Numbered from the stretch's first letter, positions 29,201 through 37,119 are shown. The stretch is 64,000 nucleotides of DNA from Parendozoicomonas callyspongiae (GCF_023502345.1 NZ_JAMFLX010000005.1:62001-126000); one strand, 5' to 3'. Notes: generated from the letters alone by a model not told the origin. Numbers and translations: made by a program.

Positions 29201-32200
29201 TGGCACAACCAGTGACTGGGTAACCGATGGCAATAAGGTTGCGACTGCCAAGGGCGTGACATTTACCGGCACAACCAAAGTCACAATGTCCGGCTCCCTG
29301 AGTTCAGATGCTACTTCTGCTCAAACAGTCGAAGCCAAGGCTGACAGCCTGAAACTGGCGGCAATAGACTTTGTTGGCGCCACAGGCTTTACCGGTAAGG
29401 CTGGCAGAAAAGATAAGGTCAGTGACAGTACCGGTAATAACTGGGAGATTACTGGTATCCAAACTGCCAAACGGGCGCTGGGCACCAACCCTGAAACTTA
29501 TCAGAGCTTCAGCCTCATAGAGAAGGTGACCACAGCCGGTGAAGTTGCTGATAACACAACCAGCAACTGGACAGTCGATGGCCAGAAACTGGCTACATCA
29601 ACGGCCAACAACCTGACCATCAGCGGTTCTTCCAGGATCACGACAACTGGCCAGATCAGTAATGCCTCAAAAGCTGACCAGAACGTAACCCTTGGAAATG
29701 ACAACGGAACCAGCACTATTGCCCTGGCAGACATGACTTTCCATGGCAGCAAGAGCTATCAGGGTTCTGGTGAAATCGGCGTTAACGATAATATTACCGA
29801 TAGCCAGGGTCGTGCATGGAAAATTACCGGTACCCAGACTCTCACAACCGGTACAGGTTCTGACCTGATCAGCCTGAGCCGCGTCGACAAACTTGCCAAT
29901 GTCAGTGACATCACAAACGGTACTGGTACCGGCCTGGCGGTTGCTATTAATGCTGACAGCACCCTGACCAGTGCCCAGGTTCTGTTTGCCGATGCCACCA
30001 GGTATACCGGTGTGGGCAATGACACCATCAACGACAGCCGCACCGGTGACGCATGGACATTGAACGCCGATGATTCTCTGGTGACAGGTGCCCTGACCTT
30101 TAACCAGGTCAGGAACATTAACTCGTCCAGTGCTTTGACTGATACCACAGGCGGTGACTGGCTGGTCACAGGTACCAAGGCAGCCAATAACACCGAGCTG
30201 TTCTTTAACGGCACCAGCAGTATTACGTCAACAGGCGGTGTGACTAACAGCACTGGTTCTGAGAAGACTGTACTGGTGACATCCGCTGGTGACCTCGAGC
30301 TTATGGATATCACCTTCAGCGGGGCTTCCATTTACACCGGTCATGCAGACGGTGATACCGTGACCGACAACAACAATAACTGGGAACTGACCGGCGACAA
30401 CCAGGCGAAAAGCCTAAACCGTACATTTAATAATATTGATACGGTTATCACGACTGGTGACGTCGATGGTAATTCCAGTAACTGGATAACAAGCGGCGAT
30501 AAAGTTGCAACAGCCAAAGGCATTACCTTTACAGGTATTACCAAAGTCACTGAGGCCGGAAGTCTGACTTCAGATGCAAGCACCGCACAGGAAGTGGAAG
30601 CCAAGGCAGGCGGCCTGAGACTGGCTGCTATCGACTTTGTTGACGCTACCGGCTTTACCGGTAACGCCAGACGAGGTGATACCATCAACGATACCAGTGG
30701 CAATATCTGGACGATTACAGGCAACCAGGCCGCTTCTAGAGTATTTGGCTCAGGCTCACAAAGCTTTACCAATATCAGCAAGGTAACAACTGCTGGCAAT
30801 ATCACTGACGGCACCAACAGTGCCTGGACAATAGATGCTGTCAAAAATGCAAGTTCGTCCACAAACAATATAACTGTGGCTGGCACATCGCAGATAACTG
30901 GAACAGGATCAGTTACCAGTACTATGGCCGGTCAGGATATTACTCTAAATGACAGCAACCTGAGTGTTGGTGGGATCAGCTTCACAGGAACCAAATCCTA
31001 TACCGGTAACAGTGATCATGTCATTGACCAAACAACAGGAACCGATGACTGGCAGGTGAAAGGCGGTAAGTCTGCAATCAAACAGACTTATACCCTTAAC
31101 GAGATTGCCAGCGTTGCGACAGACAATGCTGTGACTAACAGCTCAACCGGCACTCTGAACGTCACTGTTGATGATGACAGCCTGGCCGTGGGCGGTATCG
31201 ACTTCCAGGGAAGTCACAGTTACATCGGCCATAGCAGCGGCGATACTGTTTCTGATAAAACAACCGCTGATACATCCTGGCTTGTTAGAGGCAGTAAGCA
31301 GGTTAATAAGGCTGTCACTTCAGACCCAACTCCAGCCTACTATCAGTTCGGTAATATTGTCGCGGTTAACACCACAAAGGGTGTGACCAACTCGACAAAT
31401 GCAGACCAGACAGTGACTTTAAACAGCGACAATCTGACTATCGCAGATATTCAGTTTAAGGGCGCTACAGAGTACACGGGGCATACCGACCTTAACGATA
31501 CAATCAAGGGTTCTGCAAACACCTGGCAGCTGTATAACCAGAATAACAAAGTCAGCTCAAGCTATGATTCTGGCCAGACTGTTACCTTCAATGATGTGAA
31601 GAACATCACTGATAACACTGGAACAGTTTTTGGAACTGATGGCGATGATACATTCACTGTCAATTCAACTACTGACTCCCTGGAATCCAGAAATATTGTT
31701 TTCACTGGCATAGATACGCTTAACGCGGGCGGCCAAAGTACCGATGCAGGAGATATTATTCAGGGAACAAACGAAACCTGGACTCTCAATGGGATGGACA
31801 AGCAGGTCATGACAGACAAGCTTACCCTTATCGAGAATATTGAAACCATCAATGGAAATAACAGCGGCACGTTGAGAGGCACCAACGGTAATGATGAGTT
31901 TAATCTGGAACTTCGCACAGACAACGGTTCCAGTGAACTTTATGTCCAAACCAATGAAATGGCTTTCAAGGGCATGAAAAACCTTGACGGTAATGGGCTC
32001 TCAGACAAAGTTATCGCATCAAAAGAAAATCACACATGGAAGCTTCAACTTGATCAAAGCGGTGCCATCGTTAATGGATCTGTGAAGGTCAACGACCTTA
32101 CTATCACAGATATTGACACAATTACTGATGCCGGTGGCGGTATAGTCGTAGGCACAACCGCTGATGATATTTTCACCATCACTGGTGACAAGTCGTTCAC

Positions 32201-33737
32201 AGCCAGCGAAATCAACTTTGCCGGTATCGGAACAGTTGATGGAAATGGTGGTAATGATACCGCAAAAGCTGGCGACAATATTGCTATTCAATGGCAGCTC
32301 AAAGATAGCAATAATGTATTCTCAGCCGCTGGTATCGATTTCTCTGATATCAGAAATATCATCGGTAATGGTTATGAAGTATCCAAAGATGAACGGGAAG
32401 AGCTTATTGGCACTTCGAAAAATGATGAGTTCCAGGTTGTCGGTGACAACGCTCTATTAGCTAAGAACATCAACTTTACCGGTATCCGCTTTATTCATTC
32501 TGGTGCAGGTGACGCAGATAATGTTGTTGGTAACAATGCCAAGTGGTCACTGAATAATACTGATGGCAGCCTGATTGCTTCCGGCATGACCTTCTTTGAA
32601 ACGGAGAGAGCTGCCGAACAGAGCGGCAGTGGCACTCTGACAGGGAGCAACCTGGATGACACCATTTTCTGGCAAGGTAATAAAACCCTGACCAGCGATG
32701 GCGTGGAATTTACCGGCTTTACAAACCTGAATACAGGTGCAGGCAATGATACGGTTTATATTGATGGGGCTGTAGACACCCTGACCTCACTGGCCGGTGG
32801 CAACGACAGCGATACCCTGATAAACCGGACAGCCGGTCTGGGCTGGGAGCTGACCAGCTCATCATCCAGTCTGGGAGGCCTGAACTTTACAGCGTTTGAA
32901 CATCTCACTCATACATTGAGCGAGATATCTCTGGTCACTGATTCCAATATTAATCTCTCATCGAATAATATTGGCCTACCTTCAGCCCAGAATACCTCAA
33001 TTGATATCAGCAGTGTTCCGCTGTTCAGTTTGATGCAGCTCAACACATCCGGCTCACTGTCCGGTCTGGCCAAAACCAGTGAAATTGATGCAACAGTTGC
33101 CGGTGGAGTTGATATCACCACCAACAACACACTGTTGATTGATGACATTATCAGCACTGGCGGCAATGTCAGTGTAAAAGCCAACCGGGGTGACATTCTT
33201 ATTAATGGTCTGGTTGCTTCCCTAGGTAACGGCACAGTCACTCTAGAAAGCACAAACGGAAGTCTGCTTGCTGATGGTGACGGTGTTCATATCCAGGCGC
33301 ATGATATTAACCTGACAGCAGCTGACGCAGTGGGTAGCCAGGATCTACCATTTACCATTACCAGTGATTTTGATGGCACTGTGAGGATTGAAGCTCTCAC
33401 CTATGTAAGACCTCTGTTTACCGGTGCTCAGGCACTACTGGAAACATCAGGTCAGCGCCTGCTGTCCTTTGCTGAAATCGGTGCAATGAACGGTCTGCGT
33501 AATGCGTCCCAAAACCTGATAAACCAGCTTGGCAATGTTGACCCGGCCATCTTCACTGCTATCAGTAGCTTCAGTGTTGCTGAAAACAGTGTTGCTGAAC
33601 CTGCAGCCGGTGACTTTATGGTGGCCCAGAATGATGGTGGTTACTCCATTCAGGCTCTGCCTATTGAAGCGACTGCCGCTGGTGAAGAGGAGGAGCTGGC
33701 TGAGGAAGAGTGTACAGTTGATGAAAACTGCTTCTAA
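23271..33737 (+). CDS. Giant TpsA adhesin, filamentous-haemagglutinin-like
   Basis: A 3488-residue exoprotein. An extended signal peptide (about residues 1-52) ends in LMSSGAVFAAP. The TPS secretion domain (about 53-300) shows NTDKLAINWDSFNVNTDEKV and VLLVNPRGVLFTETARINV, the NPNGI-like motif region. Residues about 400-660 continue the beta-helix. From about 675 to 1500 come some twenty repeats of 41-50 residues with the core D-x-F-x-L-T-G, each joined by RTX-like turns such as NAGGGNDTLTGTASDDSF. Residues about 1505-2765 form three 422-residue super-repeats. A second block of D-x-F repeats follows to about 3180. The extreme C-terminus is acidic and ends CTVDENCF; these two cysteines are the only ones I find in the protein. 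Partner of the preceding TpsB; likely an adhesin or contact-dependent surface protein (inference). Confidence 0.92.
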   Translation: MKTIDKLPQNSRHVSHQIKLTSIAKALKLQNAGLSQGLILLSLMSSGAVFAAPQGGVVVGGSGSISNSGKNTNIIQNTDKLAINWDSFNVNTDEKVKFIQPSSSSLVLNRVLDENPSMIHGSIDANGHVLLVNPRGVLFTETARINVNSMTASSLDIQTEDFMNGKFAFKGGGKGAVINKGVINAASGVVLQGEQVVNNGLIAADMVALAGGSETVLIFDSDQLIGVRVTKEILESQGVDSAVLNTGTIEAGEIVLTAQTAKGLFDTAVNNEGILEARGINARGGTIRLGGFGGRVADVVNSGTIDVSASGTNAKGGRVQVEGDSIQVKENSRIIATGDNGGGTVLIGGDYQGKNPDIHNATKVVVEAGSQIDASALEHGNGGKVIVWSDDTAVFAGEIKARGGVNTGDGGFVETSGKKHLTVTGRVNAGAPKGKSGNWLLDPENVTIKSGDNTEGVTGSIVYDEALEQALLDDTNITITATKNNSLPDGDSGNIKVEDNTVIDPSIGSGNAVSLTLNADNDITFGQGSGIGSKSLGDFNLFLNADNTVYIAENAVLNTHGGNFSSDSKNFINHGTINLDRDSIFDEYGNVSIQIGRNNQDGVGYIGTIINAASTTISATGSGYNTFVYEEGTIGFSDNDVTIDSQKLNGADAVAFGTVTYNGTIDYTGNSNGSLTGTGSDETFQLGENQTFGNYVRHRDINFSGLGTVDAGGGDNTINGSNSSNNFELTGADRVVKSHGTTFSGISTVNAGGGANTLTGSDEDDTFKLTGTGGQIVGNSITLNSISGPIDAGSKAGNTDNDTLVGTAGNDEFSLTGSSKQVDTGSTAGGFLFTGIEIVDAGNGTEDKVVGTNNNDNFSLTDNTNELIAQGITFKQVEQADAGSGSDNTVTGRSSADTYKLTGINKQVISQGITFQKIARIVDTSTNNILIGSASTDTFTLESNTNSTGNLTANGIEFKGITGNIDGKGGSDVLEGTTSDSDTFSINGVDNQVDAGGRIFIGIAQVDGNGGTDTVNGTSGNDTFELTDSNNSVKTNEITFNQITSVNAGEGSDTLNGSSDVDTFALTGTDGEFKGNLIRFTGITEDINAQGGADVLQGTNDADNFTLSSVFNKVSSAALTFLGISSVQAGTGDDTVTGADSATDFILETGNNQVTSQQITFSDIQLVSGGGDNSTNNSVKGTDNQEEYLLTGQNRQLITKGITFSNIGTVNSQQGSDTLTGSAQADSFELTGITNQIKANGIAFNDTAKDINAGGGNDTLTGTASDDSFELTTIAEKLIAGEFTISDLESVDGAGSDDTGNTLKGTSADDQYALTANTAEFIARGITFTRISEVKEDVHNNTLTGSTANDTFTVTNSTATQNDVMGNGVLFNGIANPVDGNGGNDTLVGTSGNDKFYLRTADNSVQSEGMVFTGISNVNGAHGQGSDSIIGTGGDEEFTLQATNNVIKAKEVVFSNITSVSGNGGSDSVKGFDANDNYLATGTKALTAKEVNFTGISTIAGTAATLTNNAGFQTVEIAGGALKLLGMSFDDVISYVGHSALDNVTDTDGGDWVTGAGQNSASKGPYNFSNIKAVATSGTARLSSSVAVDPNSENDAQIVEANNDGLKLKGINFLGALGFDGVSNRGDEINDITGFKWAITGNRASTRKANLGDQTFTDISKITTAGDIEDNTNSAWTVDDQKLATSTVNNLTVSNSSKIVTTGKVSNASNSTQEVALDKDNGTNTIALAGITFHGSKEYLGSTTNGVNDNITDNLGRTWGITGQNALAQTDDSITLGNINKLSGVSTVSNDTSDGLTATINSDSTLNVAGILFANAKNYTGHATKDDSVNDNRTSGDWTINADSLTTADLTFKQINSVDTSASVIDGLNSDWNVTTTKSVSNGALTFTGLSGLTSTGKLSNKGTTEQTVVINKDTSDLELLGVTFKSFTSYDGHGNGDQITDNSNSGWKLEDTRKASSQGRIFTNIDAVSTTGDIIDGTTSDWVTDGNKVATAKGVTFTGTTKVTMSGSLSSDATSAQTVEAKADSLKLAAIDFVGATGFTGKAGRKDKVSDSTGNNWEITGIQTAKRALGTNPETYQSFSLIEKVTTAGEVADNTTSNWTVDGQKLATSTANNLTISGSSRITTTGQISNASKADQNVTLGNDNGTSTIALADMTFHGSKSYQGSGEIGVNDNITDSQGRAWKITGTQTLTTGTGSDLISLSRVDKLANVSDITNGTGTGLAVAINADSTLTSAQVLFADATRYTGVGNDTINDSRTGDAWTLNADDSLVTGALTFNQVRNINSSSALTDTTGGDWLVTGTKAANNTELFFNGTSSITSTGGVTNSTGSEKTVLVTSAGDLELMDITFSGASIYTGHADGDTVTDNNNNWELTGDNQAKSLNRTFNNIDTVITTGDVDGNSSNWITSGDKVATAKGITFTGITKVTEAGSLTSDASTAQEVEAKAGGLRLAAIDFVDATGFTGNARRGDTINDTSGNIWTITGNQAASRVFGSGSQSFTNISKVTTAGNITDGTNSAWTIDAVKNASSSTNNITVAGTSQITGTGSVTSTMAGQDITLNDSNLSVGGISFTGTKSYTGNSDHVIDQTTGTDDWQVKGGKSAIKQTYTLNEIASVATDNAVTNSSTGTLNVTVDDDSLAVGGIDFQGSHSYIGHSSGDTVSDKTTADTSWLVRGSKQVNKAVTSDPTPAYYQFGNIVAVNTTKGVTNSTNADQTVTLNSDNLTIADIQFKGATEYTGHTDLNDTIKGSANTWQLYNQNNKVSSSYDSGQTVTFNDVKNITDNTGTVFGTDGDDTFTVNSTTDSLESRNIVFTGIDTLNAGGQSTDAGDIIQGTNETWTLNGMDKQVMTDKLTLIENIETINGNNSGTLRGTNGNDEFNLELRTDNGSSELYVQTNEMAFKGMKNLDGNGLSDKVIASKENHTWKLQLDQSGAIVNGSVKVNDLTITDIDTITDAGGGIVVGTTADDIFTITGDKSFTASEINFAGIGTVDGNGGNDTAKAGDNIAIQWQLKDSNNVFSAAGIDFSDIRNIIGNGYEVSKDEREELIGTSKNDEFQVVGDNALLAKNINFTGIRFIHSGAGDADNVVGNNAKWSLNNTDGSLIASGMTFFETERAAEQSGSGTLTGSNLDDTIFWQGNKTLTSDGVEFTGFTNLNTGAGNDTVYIDGAVDTLTSLAGGNDSDTLINRTAGLGWELTSSSSSLGGLNFTAFEHLTHTLSEISLVTDSNINLSSNNIGLPSAQNTSIDISSVPLFSLMQLNTSGSLSGLAKTSEIDATVAGGVDITTNNTLLIDDIISTGGNVSVKANRGDILINGLVASLGNGTVTLESTNGSLLADGDGVHIQAHDINLTAADAVGSQDLPFTITSDFDGTVRIEALTYVRPLFTGAQALLETSGQRLLSFAEIGAMNGLRNASQNLINQLGNVDPAIFTAISSFSVAENSVAEPAAGDFMVAQNDGGYSIQALPIEATAAGEEEELAEEECTVDENCF
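25290..27790 (+). repeat. Tandem D-x-F-x-L-T-G coding repeats in tpsA, block 1
   Basis: About twenty diverged units of roughly 125-150 bases encode 41-50-residue repeats of the form V-N-A-G-x-G-x-D-T-L-x-G-T-x-x-x-D-x-F-x-L-T-G, then about 10 residues, then G-I-T-F-x-x-I. The turn segments resemble RTX glycine/aspartate nonapeptides but occur singly in a beta-helix context. About nine less regular units recur at 31630-32760. Confidence 0.85.
27790..31580 (+). repeat. Three ~1.27-kb super-repeats in tpsA
   Basis: Matching segments recur about 1266-1269 bases apart: the SAWTVDDQKLATSTVNNLT region near 28290 recurs near 29560 and, more diverged, near 30819; the KVATAKGVTFTGTTKVT region near 29230 recurs near 30495. 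The period is about 422 residues. Within each copy there are smaller W-x-x-x-G...F-x-x-I modules, so the repeat is nested. Confidence 0.8.
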
Positions 33738-33757
33738 AATTCTCAACTGTTAAATAT

Positions 33758-33790
33758 AAGAGCCGGTCGTCACTCTATCGGCTCTTTTTA
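33758..33790 (+). terminator. Intrinsic terminator after tpsA
   Basis: AAGAGCCG, a 13-base loop, then CGGCTCTT followed by a T-rich tract; it lies 20 bases after the tpsA stop and ends the kinase-tpsB-tpsA transcription unit. Confidence 0.85.
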
Positions 33791-33822
33791 TATAAAAACC
33801 AAGGAGGTGTTCTGCATTTGCA

Positions 33823-35340
33823 TCAGGCTAAAGCTGTACCTGCAAACCCGGGAATACAGAAAATAGATTTATCAATCTGGCTCTTGGCCACTTTCCGCAT
33901 GGGTTGAATATGCTTTTTATCAAGCTCCTGCACAACATCCATCCACCCTTCCGCCCCAAACTGATATCGTCCCATAGAAAGCAAATCACTCAGGGACGCA
34001 TAAGCAACAAGATAACTGCCCGTAATTGGGGCCTTGTTGAATATCTCAAATGTCAGAGGCTTTGAATCGGTAAGAATTTCATTCACAGCCTGGGCTTCTC
34101 TCCACTCCAGCCCCAGCAGAAAGATTCGCTGAATCACCTCGGTAACATTCTTCACAACACCACTGATCTGTGTTGAAGCTCCTGCTGTCGCTACATCGAC
34201 AGCAATTCGGGCCGTCAAATTGGTAGCCTTCACCGTCAGATCTTTGGTTTTTCGCTTCATCAATTTGTGTACAGCATCAAAAGCCTTCGCAGCATCTCCC
34301 GAGTTGAAATATATCTGGTGGGAATGAGCACTGGACTGCTTGTAAAAGCTAATGGCTGCCTTTCCCCACGCCTGCAGTAAACCTGCAGCATCTTTAAGCT
34401 GTGCGATTCCTGGAATCATATCGACCAGAAACCTCGATGCCAGCGTGTGCAGTTCACCCGCAATAGTCCCGATGAACTCACTAAAGAAGTTACCCATGCT
34501 TAGGAAACTCTCAAAACCACAGAAGTTGGCAATCATGTTTTTTAGAGAGACAAAAATTCCCGGGGCATCCTGTAAGTCAAAATTGGGGAGATTAAACCCG
34601 GGCAAATTCACACTGGGAGCATTCAGCTGTGGAAGATTAATATTGGGAAGGTCCATATCTGGCAACTCTACCCGGGGAATATTAACTTCAGGAAGAGGTA
34701 TGTTGGGCAAGCGTACCGGTGGTAACTTCACATCGGGCAGGCTGACTTTTTTGGACTGGTCTGGCAGTTTTTTCAGCCCAGCCATCGCCTCCTTGGCGGC
34801 TTTCTTTTTTTTCAGTTTGAGGTGAAGAGTCTGTCCTTCCTTTGGACGGAAATATCTCTGGCAGAGTTGTTGAGATCTCTTCACCCAGAACTCCATCGCC
34901 TTCCGCTCTTCTTGAGAGCTGAGGTGGGGCAGCCACAATGGTAATCCTCTCGGCGTTCTTATATATCCCTGAAAGAGTTGCTGATAAATAACCTCAACGG
35001 CATATTTCTGATTGCGGATGCTCTTCTTCCACTCATCACCTTCTCCTTTCTTGCGCATCCAGACAGAAAGAGCCAGCTGAGCTGACATCATGTCAGCAAA
35101 GGTCTTGGACTTGATATATTGGTCATAAGCGCTGTCAAACCGCTTTAGAGCAGAGCTGCGAATCTTGCGACTGACCTTGGTTGCCTCCTTCCACTCCTGG
35201 TAAGTCATGGGTGAGCTGAACCGGGTTTCACCTACAGTAAAGCTGGTGTCATGCTCTTTAGGCTTGATATGCCCGGCATTTTCCTTTGGGCCCTGACTTA
35301 AAGTCTGATTGAGTCTTTCCTTGAAATCGATATCTGACAT
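33823..35340 (-). CDS. Unknown protein with LPxhx pentapeptide repeats
   Basis: About 505 residues from the ATG at 35340 (MSDIDFKERLNQTLSQG), which has AGGA ten bases upstream. A longer frame to 35439 would add a hydrophobic leader (TIIKLLQLFAWFCLLAE) but shows no ribosome site, so a signal peptide cannot be excluded. The N-terminal 200 residues are helical and basic. Then come twelve consecutive five-residue units of the pattern L-P-x-hydrophobic-x (LPDVK LPPVR LPNIP and so on; DNA 34561-34740). The C-terminal 240 residues are helical with hydrophobic stretches (FFSEFIGTIAGELHTLASRF). It is convergent with tpsA and followed upstream by pppA. Not recognised; a T6SS-linked effector or structural protein is possible by context only. 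Confidence 0.7.
   Translation of the reverse strand: MSDIDFKERLNQTLSQGPKENAGHIKPKEHDTSFTVGETRFSSPMTYQEWKEATKVSRKIRSSALKRFDSAYDQYIKSKTFADMMSAQLALSVWMRKKGEGDEWKKSIRNQKYAVEVIYQQLFQGYIRTPRGLPLWLPHLSSQEERKAMEFWVKRSQQLCQRYFRPKEGQTLHLKLKKKKAAKEAMAGLKKLPDQSKKVSLPDVKLPPVRLPNIPLPEVNIPRVELPDMDLPNINLPQLNAPSVNLPGFNLPNFDLQDAPGIFVSLKNMIANFCGFESFLSMGNFFSEFIGTIAGELHTLASRFLVDMIPGIAQLKDAAGLLQAWGKAAISFYKQSSAHSHQIYFNSGDAAKAFDAVHKLMKRKTKDLTVKATNLTARIAVDVATAGASTQISGVVKNVTEVIQRIFLLGLEWREAQAVNEILTDSKPLTFEIFNKAPITGSYLVAYASLSDLLSMGRYQFGAEGWMDVVQELDKKHIQPMRKVAKSQIDKSIFCIPGFAGTALA
34561..34740 (-). repeat. Twelve tandem 15-bp units encoding LPxhx pentapeptides
   Basis: Sixty residues form an uninterrupted five-residue period: eleven units of [L/I/A]-P-x-[V/I/M/L/F]-x and a last degenerate unit. 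This is not the A(D/N)LxX pentapeptide family. An extended, regularly bent rod or a binding surface is plausible. Confidence 0.9.
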
Positions 35341-35439
35341 ATCTGCCCATTCCTGATTGGCTATGCAGCGAAGGCTGCTTTCTGCCAACAGACAGAACCA
35401 AGCAAATAGCTGCAATAATTTTATTATTGTTATACACAT

Positions 35440-35937
35440 TCTGCTGCTTCATGCAGGAAGCAGGAAGCAGGATACTCTGAATGAATAACTCATATATGCA
35501 ACAGAAACAAGCGTGCATTACAATTTTGAGGAAATATTCACGATCAAAGTTGCCTTAATGCAAATTAAGCAATTTTCTTTGAAGGTGTAGATACAAGCTC
35601 TCGGTTGATGTTTTGCCATCAATACTTCCAGGTACCGCTTACCAAACCACATCACAAGCCGTTATGGTCACAACCTCACGGCGATGGTGCTGGATCTCTA
35701 TCATTCCTGCAGCGTGACTCAGCCTCTTACTGGATTGTCTGCACAGTCATAGCTGCCCCATTTCTGAAGGAAAACTCAATGACTTGCTGATTGAGGGGCA
35801 TGACCTCTTCCACCAGGAACGTGGGGGAATTCTGGAAACAGGGATTGCCTGCTCCCGGATACCGCTCGTCGACGATACCGAAGCACGGCATGACGGTAGC
35901 AACGGTTTCTGAGCAGTTACATACTCGGCTTACAGGC
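35440..35937. other. Gap without a convincing gene; possible decayed coding fragment
   Basis: About 500 bases between the pentapeptide-repeat gene and pppA. Coding-like stretches appear in more than one plus-strand frame (for example ITSRYGHNLTAMVLDLYHS near 35660) but are broken by stops and frame changes, as in a decayed transposase or other dead gene. I cannot name a family. Confidence 0.35.
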
Positions 35938-36777
35938 TTATACCGAGTAAGGCACAGTTTTGTCTTCGTCATTATTGTCGGCTGGATGCTGCATATCCTC
36001 ATGGGGCTGCAAACATTCAGCTATGGCTACGGAGATATTATCTTTGCCGCCCATTTTGTTGGATTCATCGATAAACATGTAACAACACTCCAGAGCTGGA
36101 CGGTGAGTCGACAGCACATATTCGATATCTTCATTACTAAAATATTCCGTCATACCATCTGAGCAGAGCAGAACCAGATTATCACCTGCAATATCAAACT
36201 CAGAGATAACCGGCTCTACACTGGCCTGAACGCCCACAGCTTTCGTCAATTGATTGCGAACCTTACTGGTACGCGCATCCGACTCTGATAAAGCACCACT
36301 GTCGATCATATTCTGAACAACAGAGTGATCTCGTGTCAGCTGCTTCAAACCATAATCCCGGTTCCAGAGGTAAGCCCGGGAGTCCCCTACATGAGCCGTG
36401 ACCAGTGAATGTTCCCAGATCACGGCAACAACAACCGTTGTACCCATCTGACGCAGGCGGTTGTCGCCTGATTTGCAATCAAGGATGGTCTGATTGGCAT
36501 CATTGATGGCATGTAGAATTTCTGACTTTAAGACCTGAGGTTTTTGCTGGGGAGTACAGGAAGCGAATGTCTGGTTCTGCAGAATCAATAGACGCTGGGA
36601 GATTTTTTCAATAGCCAGACGGCTGGCAGTGGCACCGCCGTGATAACCACCCATGCCATCTGCAATAACTATAAATGAGAATGGTGTGGTACTGTCACCG
36701 CTGAAATAAATCGCGTCTTCATTTTCGTCACGCTTCCGCCCAATGTCACTTTTTCCATCGATGGCTATTCGAATCAT
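35938..36777 (-). CDS. pppA: PppA, PP2C-type T6SS protein phosphatase
   Basis: A 279-residue PP2C Ser/Thr phosphatase. All metal-binding motifs are present: GRKRDENEDAIYF, FIVIADGMGGYHGGATAS, VTAHVGDSRAYLW, LVLLCSDGMTEYF and KMGGKDNISVAIAECL. Family members such as PppA reverse PpkA phosphorylation and shut T6SS down. The C-terminal tail ends DNNDEDKTVPYSV, which repeats the D-K-T motif seen in the kinase and TagH, so the phosphatase itself may be a kinase target or FHA ligand. It lies about 17 kb from the T6SS operon, separated by the TPS locus, and is transcribed alone or with the pentapeptide-repeat gene. Confidence 0.93.
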   Translation of the reverse strand: MIRIAIDGKSDIGRKRDENEDAIYFSGDSTTPFSFIVIADGMGGYHGGATASRLAIEKISQRLLILQNQTFASCTPQQKPQVLKSEILHAINDANQTILDCKSGDNRLRQMGTTVVVAVIWEHSLVTAHVGDSRAYLWNRDYGLKQLTRDHSVVQNMIDSGALSESDARTSKVRNQLTKAVGVQASVEPVISEFDIAGDNLVLLCSDGMTEYFSNEDIEYVLSTHRPALECCYMFIDESNKMGGKDNISVAIAECLQPHEDMQHPADNNDEDKTVPYSV

Positions 36778-37119
36778 TGTTATTATCTTTTTATAACTGC
36801 GCCATTTTCCATGGAATCAATACTACCGCTTTCACCCCAAAAGCCAATAGAAAAGGATGGTTAACATTGACAGATATTAAAGATTTCAATTTTTTATTGT
36901 CCTCCTGCCTTATGAACTGATTGGCACCTTTACACCTCCCCCCTCTCAGCCATAGCGAAATCACTACATTATTTTCACTGCTCTCAGAGCATGATTCATT
37001 ATATTGAATTCTTCTTTACTGCTATCGGGATACGGAGAATCTGAATGCATAATCCCGTTTGATGACTTCTTATAAAACCAATCAAAACATCAATAACGAC
37101 AACAAGAGAAACGATACTT
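36778..37119. promoter_or_regulatory. Divergent intergenic region, pppA / lipoprotein
   Basis: A 342-base AT-rich stretch between divergent genes. It must carry both promoters; no gene, clear operator or strong hairpin was seen. Confidence 0.35.

Noticed and set aside
25361-30886. Several minus-strand open frames of 100-190 codons within tpsA
   Set aside because: They are antisense to repetitive Gly/Asp/Thr codons, giving Val/Pro/Leu/Ser-rich nonsense; no start signals or families.
25290-31580. CRISPR-like regular repeats
   Set aside because: Units are diverged, in frame and protein-coding, without constant repeats and unique spacers.
33823-35439. Longer start at 35439 with hydrophobic leader
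   Set aside because: No ribosome site precedes it, whereas the ATG at 35340 has AGGA upstream; kept only as an alternative.
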